Source: Bin87 sp034423595
Lineage (GTDB): Bacteria > Chloroflexota > Dehalococcoidia > Lucifugimonadales > UBA3495
Assembly: GCA_965207025.1 (NCBI GenBank)
Contig: OZ242258.1
Span: 1,922,001-1,986,000 of the forward strand
Length of the DNA stretch: 64,000 nt
Reading direction: 5' to 3'
The notes below the pieces were generated by a model, which worked only from the letters and a program-made list of their open reading frames with translations, did no database searches and had not been told where the DNA came from. The translations under genes and the position numbers were made by a program. This document shows, piece by piece, positions 52,558-61,502 of this stretch; within the stretch, counting starts at the first letter, position 1, and the number at the start of each line of letters is the position of its first letter.

Positions 52558-53339
52558 TACGCCAGCGCCGCGGTGGTTTCACCATGGGCTCCCGACCGAC
52601 AGAATCATACTCATCACGCCACCGATCGGGCAGCTTGGCCAGGAACCGCTCCAGGCTCTCGCCTCGCGGGGTGGGCCTGAGTTCAGAGGATACGATTACC
52701 GCCAGCGCTGACTGCGCCTCCCTGATGTTGTGCAGCAACGCCACTGGATCCAAGGCCGCCCGGTGTTCGGCGAGCGTCAGCTTCGCCTCGGTGCCGACCG
52801 CCTCGTGCCGGATCACCGCGCCGTTCTTCTGCTCCACCCAGGCCTGGTCGTTCTTGCGGTACGCCCGGGACCGGGTGAACTCGATGCTCCGTTCGGCGCA
52901 GTACTGGGTGAGCGTGTCGTTGATGAACACGGTGTCGTTGTCGGAGTCGATGCCGAGTACGGGAAAGGGCAGCTGTCTGGCGATGGCTTCCAGTCCCGCC
53001 GCCACCAGGTTCTGCTCCCGAGTCAGCGGGGATACCACCTCGGTCCAGCCGGTGTACACGTCGGCGGCCACCAGGCTGTGGACGAAGGACCCCCACATGC
53101 TGCCGCCGCAGTGGGCTACCAGGTCGATCTCCAGGAAACCCGGCAGCGGGCGGTTCCAGTCGGCGAAGGTGCGCAGTTGCTGCTCCCCGCGGGCTGGGCC
53201 AACAGTCTGATGCAATGCTTGCGGCGGTGGTCGGTTACGGCGATGAACTCATCCAGGATTTACTCTTGTCTTTCCGAGACGACTCGCGATAACGGTCCCG
53301 TATTGACGCCAGCAACTCACGCTTCGCCATCTTGCTCAT
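52538..53339 (-). pseudogene. rve-type DDE transposase remnant (ISNCY-like), truncated and interrupted
   Basis: The N-terminal piece starts at ATG 53339 after AGGAGG and reads SKMAKRELLASIRDRYRES, then goes out of frame around 53265. Later residues, in the same frame as 52538-53215, carry an integrase-type domain: FLEIDLVAHCG, DVYTGWTEVV, GIDSDNDTVFIND and YRKNDQAWVEQKNG, the rve D-D-E pattern. A stretch between the two pieces appears to have been lost. The C-terminus is cut by the IS630 insertion at 52555; its last codons now come from that element. It is a decayed older insertion. Confidence 0.75.
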
Positions 53340-53655
53340 GCCTCCTGCCACACGAACGCCTCCCGAATTTTCGGTAGCATTTTATTTGCGGCAACTATTT
53401 TTCAAAAGTAACCTTTTTATTGAGGCAATGCGCTTATTTTCGTTAATCACACGGCACGTACTGGCAACACCCGGACACCAAGCCCATCACCGATTCCTAT
53501 TGATTTTCAAGACAGTTGCTTCACAACGCAGGAGTGTCAGTGGAGGTCAAAAATGTGGCCTAACCGGAAAGACGAATTTCGTCACTAATACCAGCAGTAT
53601 CTCCGCAGACCAGCGTATTTTTTTGCTTTACAAATGGTTTTAGCACAATAAGGTG
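53340..53655. other. AT-rich gene-free stretch upstream of the ABC operon
   Basis: This 316-base stretch is more AT-rich than its surroundings. It contains the presumed end of the ISNCY-like element (reading outward from 53340) and no open frame with convincing coding character. No structured RNA was recognised. It ends at the promoter at 53656. Confidence 0.5.
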
Positions 53656-53684
53656 TTGACAAGCCTTCTTTCGTAACGTATAGA
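53656..53684 (+). promoter_or_regulatory. Consensus-like sigma70 promoter for the peptide-ABC operon
   Basis: TTGACA at 53656-53661 is followed after 17 bases by TATAGA at 53679-53684. This is close to ideal -35/-10 spacing and sequence. Transcription would start near 53691, some 25 bases before the ATG of the binding-protein gene at 53716. No operator was recognised. Confidence 0.7.
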
Positions 53685-53715
53685 TATTAATTATCCCGAT
53701 TAGGGAGGGTCAGAA

Positions 53716-55470
53716 ATGCGACACCTTGGATTCGTTGGGCCACTATACCGATACCCCCTCATCCTCCTTGCCCTGTCCATCATAGCCTGCGGCGGCACCG
53801 CGTCTCCAGCGGAAGACACCGCCGCCAGCTCCTCTCCGGCAGCCCAACCTGCTGCTGCGACGGCTCCCCCAGCTGCCATGACCGAACCGACCTCCGCACC
53901 CCAGGCCCAGCCTGCGGCGACGCCTGAGCCTGAAACGGTGGGTAAGTCCGGCGGTGTCGTGCCGATGCAAAAACATGCTGCTCCCAGGCGCATTGATCCC
54001 CATCCGTCCGGCTCCGGTATCGACATGTCCGAGGCCACCCTCCTCTATAACGGGCTGGTCAAATATAACGACATCGGAGACGTAAAAGAGATTGTCGGCG
54101 ACCTCGCCACGCACTGGGACGTCAGCGACGACGGTTTGACTTACACCTTCTTCATTCCGGAGGGCGTACAGTGGACCGATGGTGCGCCGCTGACCGCAGA
54201 GGACGTAGTCTTCAGCTTGGATCGTATGGTCCAGGAGGGAGAGAGCCGGCCCAGGGCTGGCGCCCTCCGCACGTATTACACTGGCTCCGAGGCCATCGAT
54301 CCGCAGTCCATTGCTGTAAACCTGAAGTTTCCGGCCGCCGCTTTCCTGCCAGCCTTGGGAATTGACTACATGAAGGTCGTCCCCAAGCATGTGGTGGAAG
54401 CGGGGACCGAAATCGGTGACGTAGCGCCCCAGATCGGTTCGGGGCCTTACGAGATGGTCAACTACCGGAAGGGTGACTCAATCGAATACAAGAGGAACGA
54501 AAACTACTTCAAGGACGGACTCCCTCTTCTGGACGGGATCATCAAGTATGTGATCACCGACAAGGGCCGGACCAAGGCAGGCTTCGAGACAAAGCAGCTA
54601 TTGATGGCCACGGTAGGGTTTACCGGCATGAACGTCCAGGACTACCTGAGCTTGCAGGAGAGCGCAGGGGACCATCTGAACGTTCACTTCATGAACGACT
54701 ATCTGGCCATCGGGCTGATGCTCAATACCACGATCCCGCCCTACGACGATCCCAAGGTGAGGAGGGCGCTATTCCTGGCGGTGGACCGCCAGGCGCAGGT
54801 TGACGCCTTCGGATTCGGCAAAGGGTCGATCCACGGACCGCTACCGTCCTGGCTCTGGTTCGGAATGCCCGAGGAGGAACTGCTGGAGGTACCTGGCTTC
54901 CGCCAGACTGCCGACGGAAAGAAAGATCCGCAGGATATCGAAATGGCGAAGCAACTGCTGGCCGAAGCCGGCTACCCCGACGGGTTTGACGCTACTATCA
55001 CCGTCCGACAGACCGGGATTTATGCCGACCAGGCCGCGCTTCTCAAAGACCAATTCCGCGAGATCGGCATCAACATCACCACCCGCCCTATGGAGAGCAC
55101 CGCGGGCATCGCCGCCTTCCTGGCCCTGGACTTTGAAATGGGCATCCAGGGCACCGGGTTCGCCTTCCATGACCCGGACCAGATACTGGCAGGACTGTAC
55201 CTGCCGCGAGGCGCCCGCAATTACCCGGGCTGGGAGCATCCCAAGATTACCGAGCTCTACGATGATCAGGCCCGCGCCACAGACCAGACCGAGCGCGGGG
55301 AGATCATATCCGAGATCGAGCAGATACTGCTCTACGATGACAATCACTGGGTCGGGTTGCTGTGGGACAACTTCGGCTGGCCTGTCAGCAAACAGATCCA
55401 GGACTTCTACGTGCCCTCCACGGTGGCTTCCACCGGAATGATGTGGGAGCGCATCTGGCTTGACCAATAG
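53716..55470 (+). CDS. ABC transporter substrate-binding lipoprotein, peptide/nickel (SBP_bac_5) family
   Basis: A 584-residue extracytoplasmic binding protein. An N-terminal hydrophobic segment ends in SIIAC, a lipobox, with an Ala/Pro/Thr/Glu-rich linker (about 28-75) to the folded part. Family features are the VEIVGDLATHWDVSDDGLTYTFFIPEGVQWTDGAPLTAEDVVFSLDR region and the later PLLDGIIKYV and NDYLAIGLML segments. It should bind oligopeptides or similar solutes and pass them to the two permeases downstream. GGGAGG precedes the ATG. A strong promoter lies directly upstream. Confidence 0.93.
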   Translation: MRHLGFVGPLYRYPLILLALSIIACGGTASPAEDTAASSSPAAQPAAATAPPAAMTEPTSAPQAQPAATPEPETVGKSGGVVPMQKHAAPRRIDPHPSGSGIDMSEATLLYNGLVKYNDIGDVKEIVGDLATHWDVSDDGLTYTFFIPEGVQWTDGAPLTAEDVVFSLDRMVQEGESRPRAGALRTYYTGSEAIDPQSIAVNLKFPAAAFLPALGIDYMKVVPKHVVEAGTEIGDVAPQIGSGPYEMVNYRKGDSIEYKRNENYFKDGLPLLDGIIKYVITDKGRTKAGFETKQLLMATVGFTGMNVQDYLSLQESAGDHLNVHFMNDYLAIGLMLNTTIPPYDDPKVRRALFLAVDRQAQVDAFGFGKGSIHGPLPSWLWFGMPEEELLEVPGFRQTADGKKDPQDIEMAKQLLAEAGYPDGFDATITVRQTGIYADQAALLKDQFREIGINITTRPMESTAGIAAFLALDFEMGIQGTGFAFHDPDQILAGLYLPRGARNYPGWEHPKITELYDDQARATDQTERGEIISEIEQILLYDDNHWVGLLWDNFGWPVSKQIQDFYVPSTVASTGMMWERIWLDQ

Positions 55471-55543
55471 CTGGGGCAGCCGGTCAGCAACGGGAGAACG
55501 GGCCTGAGTTGGCCGCCGCCCGGAGCAGACCGAAGGAGAAGTT

Positions 55544-56503
55544 ATGGGACGCTACTTGGCTAAACGCCTATCCTTGTTCATCCCGACCATTATCCTGGTC
55601 TCCCTCCTGGTGTTCCTGATTATGAACATCATCCCCGGCGACCCGGCGATGATGATACTGATGGGGGAGCAAGGGGAGCGGGATTTTACCCAAGAACAGA
55701 TCGACGCGCTTCGTCACAAGCTGGGCACCGACCGGCCCTTGCCGGTGCAGTACGGTTCTTGGGTGTTGAACATGGCCCAGGGCGACTTCGGAACGTCCAT
55801 GTTCTACGACGAGCCGGTATGGGACGAGTTGAAGGAACGCTTCCCCACGACCCTGGAGCTGGTATTTCTGGCCTTCATCATCAGCTTCGGCCTGGCCCTG
55901 CCCTTGGGTGTCCTGTCGGCGGTCAAGCAGGACACTCCAATCGACTACATCGGCCGTCTCTTGAGCATCAGCGGCATCGCTCTGCCCACATTCTGGCTGG
56001 GGATCATGGTCGTCATGTTCCTGGTGTGGCTCTTCGACTGGGCCCCGCCGCTGGGCTACGCCAAGCTGTGGGAGGACCCGCTCAAAAACCTCTCCCAGAT
56101 GATCTTTCCTGCACTGGTCCTGGGCTTCTACAACATGGCTTTCATTGCCCGGGTGACCCGCTCTGCCATGCTGGACGTGATGCGGGAAGACTTTATCCGC
56201 ACCGCTCGCTCCAAGGGCCTTTGGGAAGTGACGGTCATATCCCGGCACGCCCTCAAGAATGCCTTCGCTCCAGTGCTTACCGTCTCCGGCTGGCAGATCG
56301 GGCGGCTTATCGGAGGTACGGTCATCATCGAGAGTATCTTCCTGGTACCAGGCGTGGGCCGCACCTTAATCGACGCCATCTTCCACCGGGACTTCACCAT
56401 GGTGCAGGCGGTGGTCTTCCTGGTGGCTTTCGGGGTCCTCCTGCTCAACCTGATAATCGACATGGTCTATGCCTGGCTGGATCCGAGGATCCGATACTCT
56501 TAG
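55544..56503 (+). CDS. ABC transporter permease, DppB/OppB type
   Basis: A 319-residue inner-membrane permease with about six transmembrane segments. The N-terminal LFIPTIILVSLLVFLIMNIIPGDPA segment and the cytoplasmic EAA-like loop (TARSKGLWEVTVISRHALKNAF) are typical of the DppB/OppB subunit that contacts the ATPase. It follows the binding protein after 73 bases and precedes the second permease by 18 bases. A GAAGGAGAAG site precedes the ATG. Confidence 0.95.
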   Translation: MGRYLAKRLSLFIPTIILVSLLVFLIMNIIPGDPAMMILMGEQGERDFTQEQIDALRHKLGTDRPLPVQYGSWVLNMAQGDFGTSMFYDEPVWDELKERFPTTLELVFLAFIISFGLALPLGVLSAVKQDTPIDYIGRLLSISGIALPTFWLGIMVVMFLVWLFDWAPPLGYAKLWEDPLKNLSQMIFPALVLGFYNMAFIARVTRSAMLDVMREDFIRTARSKGLWEVTVISRHALKNAFAPVLTVSGWQIGRLIGGTVIIESIFLVPGVGRTLIDAIFHRDFTMVQAVVFLVAFGVLLLNLIIDMVYAWLDPRIRYS

Positions 56504-56521
56504 GCGGGTGTTGGAAAAACG

Positions 56522-57430
56522 ATGAGTATTCAAAGAGCCTCGACACCGGTCATGGACCGGGGCATTATCCGGAGGTTGTGGTCTGACTCGTCCCGTGAGC
56601 TCTCTGGCTTCGCGAAGAAGAAACCGTTGGGAGCCGTCGGGGGCGTGATCGTGGCCTTGACGGTATTGGCGGCAATATTTGCGCCGGTCATAGCGCCTTC
56701 CGACCCATACAAGGTGAACCCCGCCGAGATTTTCGCCTCGCCCAGTGCCAGCGCACTGGTCGGAACGGACCAGGTGGGGCGGGACGTGTTCAGCCGTCTG
56801 ATTTACGGCGCGCGGATTTCCCTGTTTGTAGGGATTGTCAGCGTCGGCATTGGTGCAACCGTCGGGGCCGTTGTTGGCGTGGTCAGCGCCTACTTCGGTC
56901 GCTACACCGACCTGGCGATACAGAGGGTACTGGATGCCCTGATTGCTTTTCCTGGCATCGTGCTTGCGTTGGGCATCATGGCGGCCTTGGGCAAAGCCTC
57001 CCTGATCAATGTCATACTCGCCCTCACCATCGTGTTCGCCCCGGGGGCAGCCAGAACCATCCGTTCCCGGGCGCTGACCCTGCAAGAGATGGACTTCGTC
57101 CTGGCTGCCCGGGCGGTGGGAGCTTCGGACTGGCGGATCATCTTCCGCCACATCATCCCCAACTGCGTGTCGCTCTACATAGTGTTCTTCAGCATCACCG
57201 TGGGCTTTGCCATCGTGGTTGAAGCGTCGCTTAGCTTCCTCGGCGTGGGAACGCCGCCGGAAGTGCCGTCGTGGGGCGGCATGTTGAGCCTGGCAGCAAC
57301 CAATTACATTGGCATTGCGCCCTTGCTGGCCATACTGCCCGGCATCGCCATCGCGTTGGTCGTGTTCGGCTTCAACCTCCTCGGCGACGCTTTGCGGGAT
57401 GTGCTGGACCCGAGGCTGAGGGGGACGTAG
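56522..57430 (+). CDS. ABC transporter permease, DppC/OppC type
   Basis: A 302-residue permease. The N-terminal cytoplasmic arm is followed by a membrane helix, then GTDQVGRDVFSRLIYGARISLFVG and the EAA-like loop with ARAVGASDWRIIFRHIIPNC. It is the partner of the DppB-type subunit. No DppD or DppF ATPase gene follows; instead the region is occupied by a decayed insertion element, so the ATPases must be encoded elsewhere or have been lost. A short stem (ACCCCAA/TTGGGGT, 57491-57517) follows, without a T-run. Confidence 0.94.
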   Translation: MSIQRASTPVMDRGIIRRLWSDSSRELSGFAKKKPLGAVGGVIVALTVLAAIFAPVIAPSDPYKVNPAEIFASPSASALVGTDQVGRDVFSRLIYGARISLFVGIVSVGIGATVGAVVGVVSAYFGRYTDLAIQRVLDALIAFPGIVLALGIMAALGKASLINVILALTIVFAPGAARTIRSRALTLQEMDFVLAARAVGASDWRIIFRHIIPNCVSLYIVFFSITVGFAIVVEASLSFLGVGTPPEVPSWGGMLSLAATNYIGIAPLLAILPGIAIALVVFGFNLLGDALRDVLDPRLRGT

Positions 57431-57541
57431 ATGGGATATGCCGCGGTCCACGCTTCCCTGCTATTCCGATGCTGGTGCAATTTGGGTTAAACCCCAACCC
57501 ACCGAAAGGATTGGGGTGTCGTCGTGCTGAAGGGATGAGAA

Positions 57542-57605
57542 GGTGCTCCCGGCTTCGAGGACAATAGTTTTTGAAACACAAAACAACCCTGGAGCAGGGA
57601 GCACC
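57542..57605. repeat. Putative IS1380-type element leader, copy 1
   Basis: Inverted arms GGTGCTCCC (57542-57550) and GGGAGCACC (57597-57605) enclose an A/T-rich stretch. A related but diverged stretch lies at 59408-59475. It sits directly before the IS1380-like transposase remnant and may be the element's left end. Confidence 0.55.
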
Positions 57606-57612
57606 CAATAAG

Positions 57613-58809
57613 ATGCTACCAACGCAGCAGCCCGACCGCATCAATATCGCCTCGACGATCGCCGCCTGGTGTCCAATACCGGGCTGATCCTGCTGGTCAC
57701 TTTGGCCCACCATCTGGGACTGGGCGAGTTGGTGGACCACCCATGTTGACCTGGGGGATGCGCCGGGTCGGGCCAATGAGGGAGACAAGCTGCTGACCCT
57801 GACGGCGTCGGCCTTGGCTGGTGGCGACTGCATCGACGATGCCGACGCGCTGCGTACTGGCGAAACCGAGCAGGTGCTGGGCTGCATGGTCAAGACGCCG
57901 TCCACGCTGGACCTTCCTGCGGAGTACCCGGTGGGGCCACGTGCGCCAACTGGATCGGGTGAGCCGGGAGCTGCTGCCCCGAGCCTGGTCCGCTGGGGAG
58001 GAACCGGGGGATGATCCGTTCACCATCGACCTGGACTCCACCGTCTGCGAGGCCTACGGGCTCTCCAAGGAGGGGGCCCAGCGCCACAACTACGCCGGCC
58101 AGCGGGGCTATCACCCGTTGTTCGCCATCGCCGCCGGCACCGGAGACGTGCTGATGGCCCGATTGCGCCAAGGCAGAGCCAACACGCGCGGGGCGCCGCC
58201 CATTTCCTGCGGGAGACGGTGAGCCGCGTCCGCCACGCCGGAGCCACGGGTCAACTCACCATTCGCGCCGACAGCGGCTTCTACAACCACGACATCGTCG
58301 CCGTTTGCCGCAAGATGAGGGTCCGCTACTCCATCACCGTGCGCCAGCAACCCAGCCTGCGCAACCTCATCGCGGCCATCCCCGAGTCAGACTGGGAGCC
58401 CATCTCCTACTGGATGGAGGGCGGCGCCGACGTGGCCGAGACTGAATACACGCCCTTCAGCAGCGCGCCCGACGCCGTGCCGGTCCGGCTCATCGTGCGC
58501 CGGGTCAAACCCACCCCCGGCTCTCAACTGGCCCGCTGGACGACGCGCATCGGGCTGAGCGAGCCGGTGTCCACCACCAAGACCCTCCGACGACGCTTCT
58601 TCTCCCTGGCCGGACGCATCACCCTCAAGGCCCGCCGGATAACCCTGTATCTTCCCCAGGACTGGCCCTGGCAAAACCAGTTCACCATCCGGCCGTTTCT
58701 CTTCCCGCCGGTGGGCAACACCTGGGTCAGGACGCCGTCGTGCACTTTCCTCATCGCCCATCGCTGGTCCAATCAGTCTCACTCCACCCCTTCGGTGGAT
58801 TCGGGCTAA
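57613..58809 (+). pseudogene. IS1380-like transposase, multiply frameshifted
   Basis: The remnant starts near ATG 57613 after the leader. The frame changes near 57650 and again near 57745, and further breaks occur. Recognisable pieces are RRLVSNTGLILLVTLAHHL, then FTIDLDSTVCEAYG, NYAGQRGYHPLFAIAAGTGDVL and IRADSGFYNHDIVAVCRK, the D and D parts of a DDE transposase of IS1380/IS4-type fold. The last long frame (58219-58809) includes RRFFSLAGRITLKARRITLYLP, typical of the C-terminus. The element is inactive as seen. It interrupts the region where the ABC ATPase genes would normally follow. Confidence 0.75.
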
Positions 58810-59146
58810 CGCAGTATCGTTACCAATGTGTTATCAAGTGGACTTGACAGTAACGGCACCAAAACTTATTATCGCCGCAATCGAGTATAGTCAGGCTACT
58901 TCTCGTTGCTGGAATTCTGATGCTGTGCACTGCGGGGTTCTGCGCAACGGCCATGGAATTCCTCCATAGGGCGCTACGGGGGTAATTCCCAGCAGCAACC
59001 CCGAGCGCACCAATAGGAAGATTTTCGAGCACAGACAGGACAGGGTTGCGTTGACGGCGGCTCGTCAACCGTCGGTGAATGTCTAGATGTTGGCTCCGCC
59101 AACGTCGCAACGCTACTACGCATCGAACCAACCAAGGAGGCATCAC
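58810..59146 (+). other. Gene-free leader stretch with promoter and hairpins
   Basis: This 337-base stretch separates the transposase remnant from a 47-codon gene. It holds the consensus-like promoter at 58844-58872 and at least two hairpins: GTTGACG/CGTCAAC (59050-59069) and GTTGGC/GCCAAC (59089-59103). The last one lies about 30 bases upstream of the strong ribosome site AAGGAGG at 59134-59140. A long 5' leader or a small RNA is likely, but no known riboswitch was recognised. Confidence 0.5.
58844..58872 (+). promoter_or_regulatory. Consensus-like sigma70 promoter
   Basis: TTGACA at 58844-58849 and TATTAT at 58867-58872 are separated by 17 bases. Transcription would start near 58880 and give a leader of about 265 bases before the small gene at 59147. 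Confidence 0.65.
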
Positions 59147-59290
59147 ATGACAGACGTTGCAATGCTGCTCACTGGATTTTCGGGTCTCATCGTAGCGGTC
59201 GGCGCATTGGTCGTGTCGGTCGGGGTTTTGTATCTGGTGGTGAAACTCGGATCTGCTATTGAAAGCATGAGTCGGGACAGAAACGATTAA
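59147..59290 (+). CDS. Small single-pass membrane protein, 47 residues
   Basis: A short gene with a strong AAGGAGG ribosome site at the ideal 6-base distance. The protein has a hydrophobic segment of about 25 residues (GFSGLIVAVGALVVSVGVLYLVV) flanked by a short N-terminus and a C-terminal tail with charges (SMSRDRND). It should sit in the membrane with a small tail. It is preceded by a consensus promoter and a structured leader and followed by a terminator, so it is a monocistronic unit. The function is unknown; it could be a toxin-like or regulatory small protein. Confidence 0.7.
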   Translation: MTDVAMLLTGFSGLIVAVGALVVSVGVLYLVVKLGSAIESMSRDRND

Positions 59291-59324
59291 TGATCGTTCT
59301 CAGAACCAGTACCAAAACCGACTA

Positions 59325-59357
59325 AGCCGGTCTGCGTCACAACACGACCGGCCTTTT
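59325..59357 (+). terminator. Rho-independent terminator of the small membrane protein gene
   Basis: AGCCGGTC pairs with GACCGGCC/T around a 13-base loop, followed by TTTT at 59354-59357. It lies 35 bases after the stop of the 47-codon gene. Confidence 0.7.
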
Positions 59358-59407
59358 GACTCAATCCACCGCAGGGATGAGCGCATCGGCGTTGTGGAGG
59401 AGTCAGA

Positions 59408-59560
59408 ACGTACTCCCGCCTTCGGGGGTCATGGTTTTTAAAACTGAAAACCAACCCGCAACGAGGAGCACTCAGTAAAAGTCACCGCCGGGGCTCTACG
59501 GGCCATATCCACATCGCCTTCACCGGTCCGCTCAGTACGCCGATGCTTTACCCCCCGGCT
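59408..59560. repeat. Decayed second copy of the IS1380-type leader and start
   Basis: The sequence from GTACTCCCGCC through GAGGAGCACTCAGTAA aligns by eye with the copy at 57542-57612, and the following bases up to about 59560 resemble the start of the transposase (GACCGCATCAATATCGCCTT) with many changes. The remaining bases up to 59725 hold no recognisable gene. A second, older remnant of the same element type is likely. Confidence 0.5.
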
Positions 59561-59725
59561 ACCCTTGTTGCATACTGCGCTGCCCTGCGCCCTGATGCTG
59601 TTGCTGGCGGCAGGCGCGTTGGGCCTATCGCCGTCGTAGCCGTCCTTCTCAGGACACGAAGGCCATATCCGACCAGCACTACCGCCAGGACACCAGTGTG
59701 ATAATGGACTGCGGGCATTGGGGCG

Positions 59726-60406
59726 GTGATAGTTGATCGGGGAGGTGCCCGCGAGGCAGGCGACATCATGCTGACGGAGGGATCATACGAGCCTCGGATC
59801 GCGGGGGTCCGTCGGTACCTCGAGGCGAGGTTCGATGGGTCTCCTTCGATGCCATCATGGTGGTCCTGCGAACCGCTCAGTGGGGACGAAGACAGCATTC
59901 ACGCCTACGTGGTTTATGAGGAGAACGGGGAGACGCTGAATCTGCGCTGACTGAGCGGCATCCGCAACCGGATGCGCCGGGAGCCGCGGCACCTGGCGGC
60001 GGACGTCCCATTGACCACCTCGTACATCGACCGGTCGGAACTGCATCCTTTGCTGGACCTGCTCGCGTCACCAGAGGCGTCGGACGAGAACCGGGAGTTG
60101 CTGGCACCCGAGATGGACGGCCCGAACAGCCTGGGGACGTGCAACCTTTGTCAGGACATGGTGAACGATCTTGACGTCAGGGGCCGCCTGATTGAGTGCA
60201 TTGCCGGACAGGGTCTTCCGAAGGTGTCCGGCTTGGACCCGACGGATCGCCAGCAGTCATTGCACCTGTCGGTGCATGATGGCAACAGTCTCTACTGGAT
60301 GGAGGATAGCGAGGAGCCAGCCCATGGACGTCGTCGTGGCCGACGTGATGCCCGAGGGCGTGGAGGAAAACGACAAGGACTGGCCAGTAACTACCCAGGA
60401 CCTTGA
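59726..60406 (+). pseudogene. Hypothetical frame interrupted by an in-frame TGA at 59948-59950
   Basis: The first part reads from GTG 59726 (or ATG 59768) to the TGA at 59948. The same frame continues without other stops from 59951 to 60404, so it looks like one gene interrupted by a stop codon, or two adjacent short genes (second start ATG 59972). The first part contains ARFDGSPSMPSWWSCEP and DEDSIHAYVVYEENGE; the second contains SYIDRSELHPLLDLL and a CNLCQDMV pair. The last 28 codons overlap the next gene in another frame and look like non-coding sequence. No family was recognised. Confidence 0.4.
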
Positions 60407-60824
60407 CGACGCCCGCGCTCACCAGAACACCAGCGACACTTCCGACAGCACCACGGGCGGCATCAGCGCCCATGCTTTCATAGATTGCAGTGATGAAGTG
60501 CCGAGCCTTGAGAACGTCACCGCCACCAGGGTCAACGGAGGCGACGACTTCAAGGTCGCGTGGGATCATGTGGACGGATGTGTCGACGACATCACCATCG
60601 ACCGGATGTCTGTCTCGTTGACGATTGAGTTTGACAACGCCGATTCCGGCTTTGGTGCCCGGAAGCTGCTCAAAGGCAACGCGACCGGCCACACTTTCAG
60701 CATGGACCCGTGGGATGAGCTGGACCCGGTTGCTGGAACCATCTTTGTGAAGTTGTTCCCCGATGATCGGGAATACGGTGGACAGTCCTACGACCACGCA
60801 ATCGAGATCGACAAATTCAAGTAG
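60324..60824 (+). CDS. Hypothetical acidic protein, 166 residues
   Basis: A soluble, strongly acidic protein with no signal peptide. The C-terminal 100 residues contain alternating hydrophobic and acidic positions (FKVAWDHVDG, VSLTIEFDNA, GTIFVKLFPDD) that suggest a beta-sandwich, perhaps fibronectin-like. The ATG at 60324 follows GAGGAG with 8-base spacing. It overlaps the end of the interrupted frame upstream, and a fusion by frameshift is possible. A 13-base-pair hairpin follows it. Function unknown. Confidence 0.55.
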   Translation: MDVVVADVMPEGVEENDKDWPVTTQDLDDARAHQNTSDTSDSTTGGISAHAFIDCSDEVPSLENVTATRVNGGDDFKVAWDHVDGCVDDITIDRMSVSLTIEFDNADSGFGARKLLKGNATGHTFSMDPWDELDPVAGTIFVKLFPDDREYGGQSYDHAIEIDKFK

Positions 60825-60846
60825 GCATTTGCAACAGGTAAAGCAC

Positions 60847-60884
60847 CGGATCGGGGCGGTGGGCATTCTTGCCGCCCCGATCCG
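60847..60884 (+). terminator. Strong hairpin after the acidic hypothetical gene
   Basis: CGGATCGGGGCGG at 60847-60859 and CCGCCCCGATCCG at 60872-60884 form a perfect 13-bp stem with a 12-base loop. There is no T-run, so it is either a rho-type pause site or a processing signal. Confidence 0.55.
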
Positions 60885-60965
60885 TCGCGGTGGTAAGATT
60901 GGCCGCATTTGGCGGCGGCTGCGGTCACCGCCAACAGCGGAGTATCCCGTGCCGCAAGGAGCGTC

Positions 60966-61502
60966 ATGCTGTTCCCCATTTATTTTTTCGTGATATTTGC
61001 GGGATTATGGTTCTGGATAATAGGGTTCTGGACGTGCTGCGCGTTGGTGGCGTCGTCTCCCGTTGGGGCTCTGACGTGCTGGATATGGGCACGTCGGAAC
61101 GGTTTGGACGCCGCCCGGTGCGCCTGGCTTGGCGCATTCTATTGGGCATCCGGGTTTATGCCCTGGTTCCATTTCGGGTTCCAGCTGAATGATCGCCCCG
61201 TGCCCCAGATAACCATGAAATCCATCTATGCGGTGCTGTTCCTCGTCTGGCTGGCCGGGCCGGTGATCTTAGGCTTCTTCTGGGCATCGGAAGACCCGTT
61301 TGATGGCAAGCGGGCCTGGTTGGTCATTCATGCGATTTTCAATCTGCTGGCGTGGATTGCCGCCCTGTTCTTTTTGATGACCGCAAAGGTGTTGCCCACA
61401 CGCCGGCAACGCATCCATATCGGCCATGTTGTCCCCTCTATGCTTGGCGCCCTGTCGATGCTGTCCTGGCTGCCGTACGCTCTGTCGACGTGGCGCCCAT
61501 GA
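60966..61502 (+). CDS. Hypothetical multi-pass membrane protein
   Basis: A 178-residue protein with four or five hydrophobic helices, beginning LFPIYFFVIFAGLWFWIIGFW. A cytoplasmic or periplasmic loop contains FHFGFQLNDRPVP, and another EDPFDGKRAW. It resembles small DUF-type membrane proteins but no family was recognised. The ATG at 60966 follows AAGGAG with 4-base spacing. Its stop overlaps the ATG of the next gene as ATGA, so it is probably coupled to the RCC1-repeat lipoprotein gene. Confidence 0.6.
   Translation: MLFPIYFFVIFAGLWFWIIGFWTCCALVASSPVGALTCWIWARRNGLDAARCAWLGAFYWASGFMPWFHFGFQLNDRPVPQITMKSIYAVLFLVWLAGPVILGFFWASEDPFDGKRAWLVIHAIFNLLAWIAALFFLMTAKVLPTRRQRIHIGHVVPSMLGALSMLSWLPYALSTWRP

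Noticed and set aside
59948..59950. Selenocysteine codon in the interrupted frame
   Set aside because: The TGA is in a region without conserved Cys context and no SECIS-like hairpin was seen directly after it; a stop mutation or two genes is simpler.
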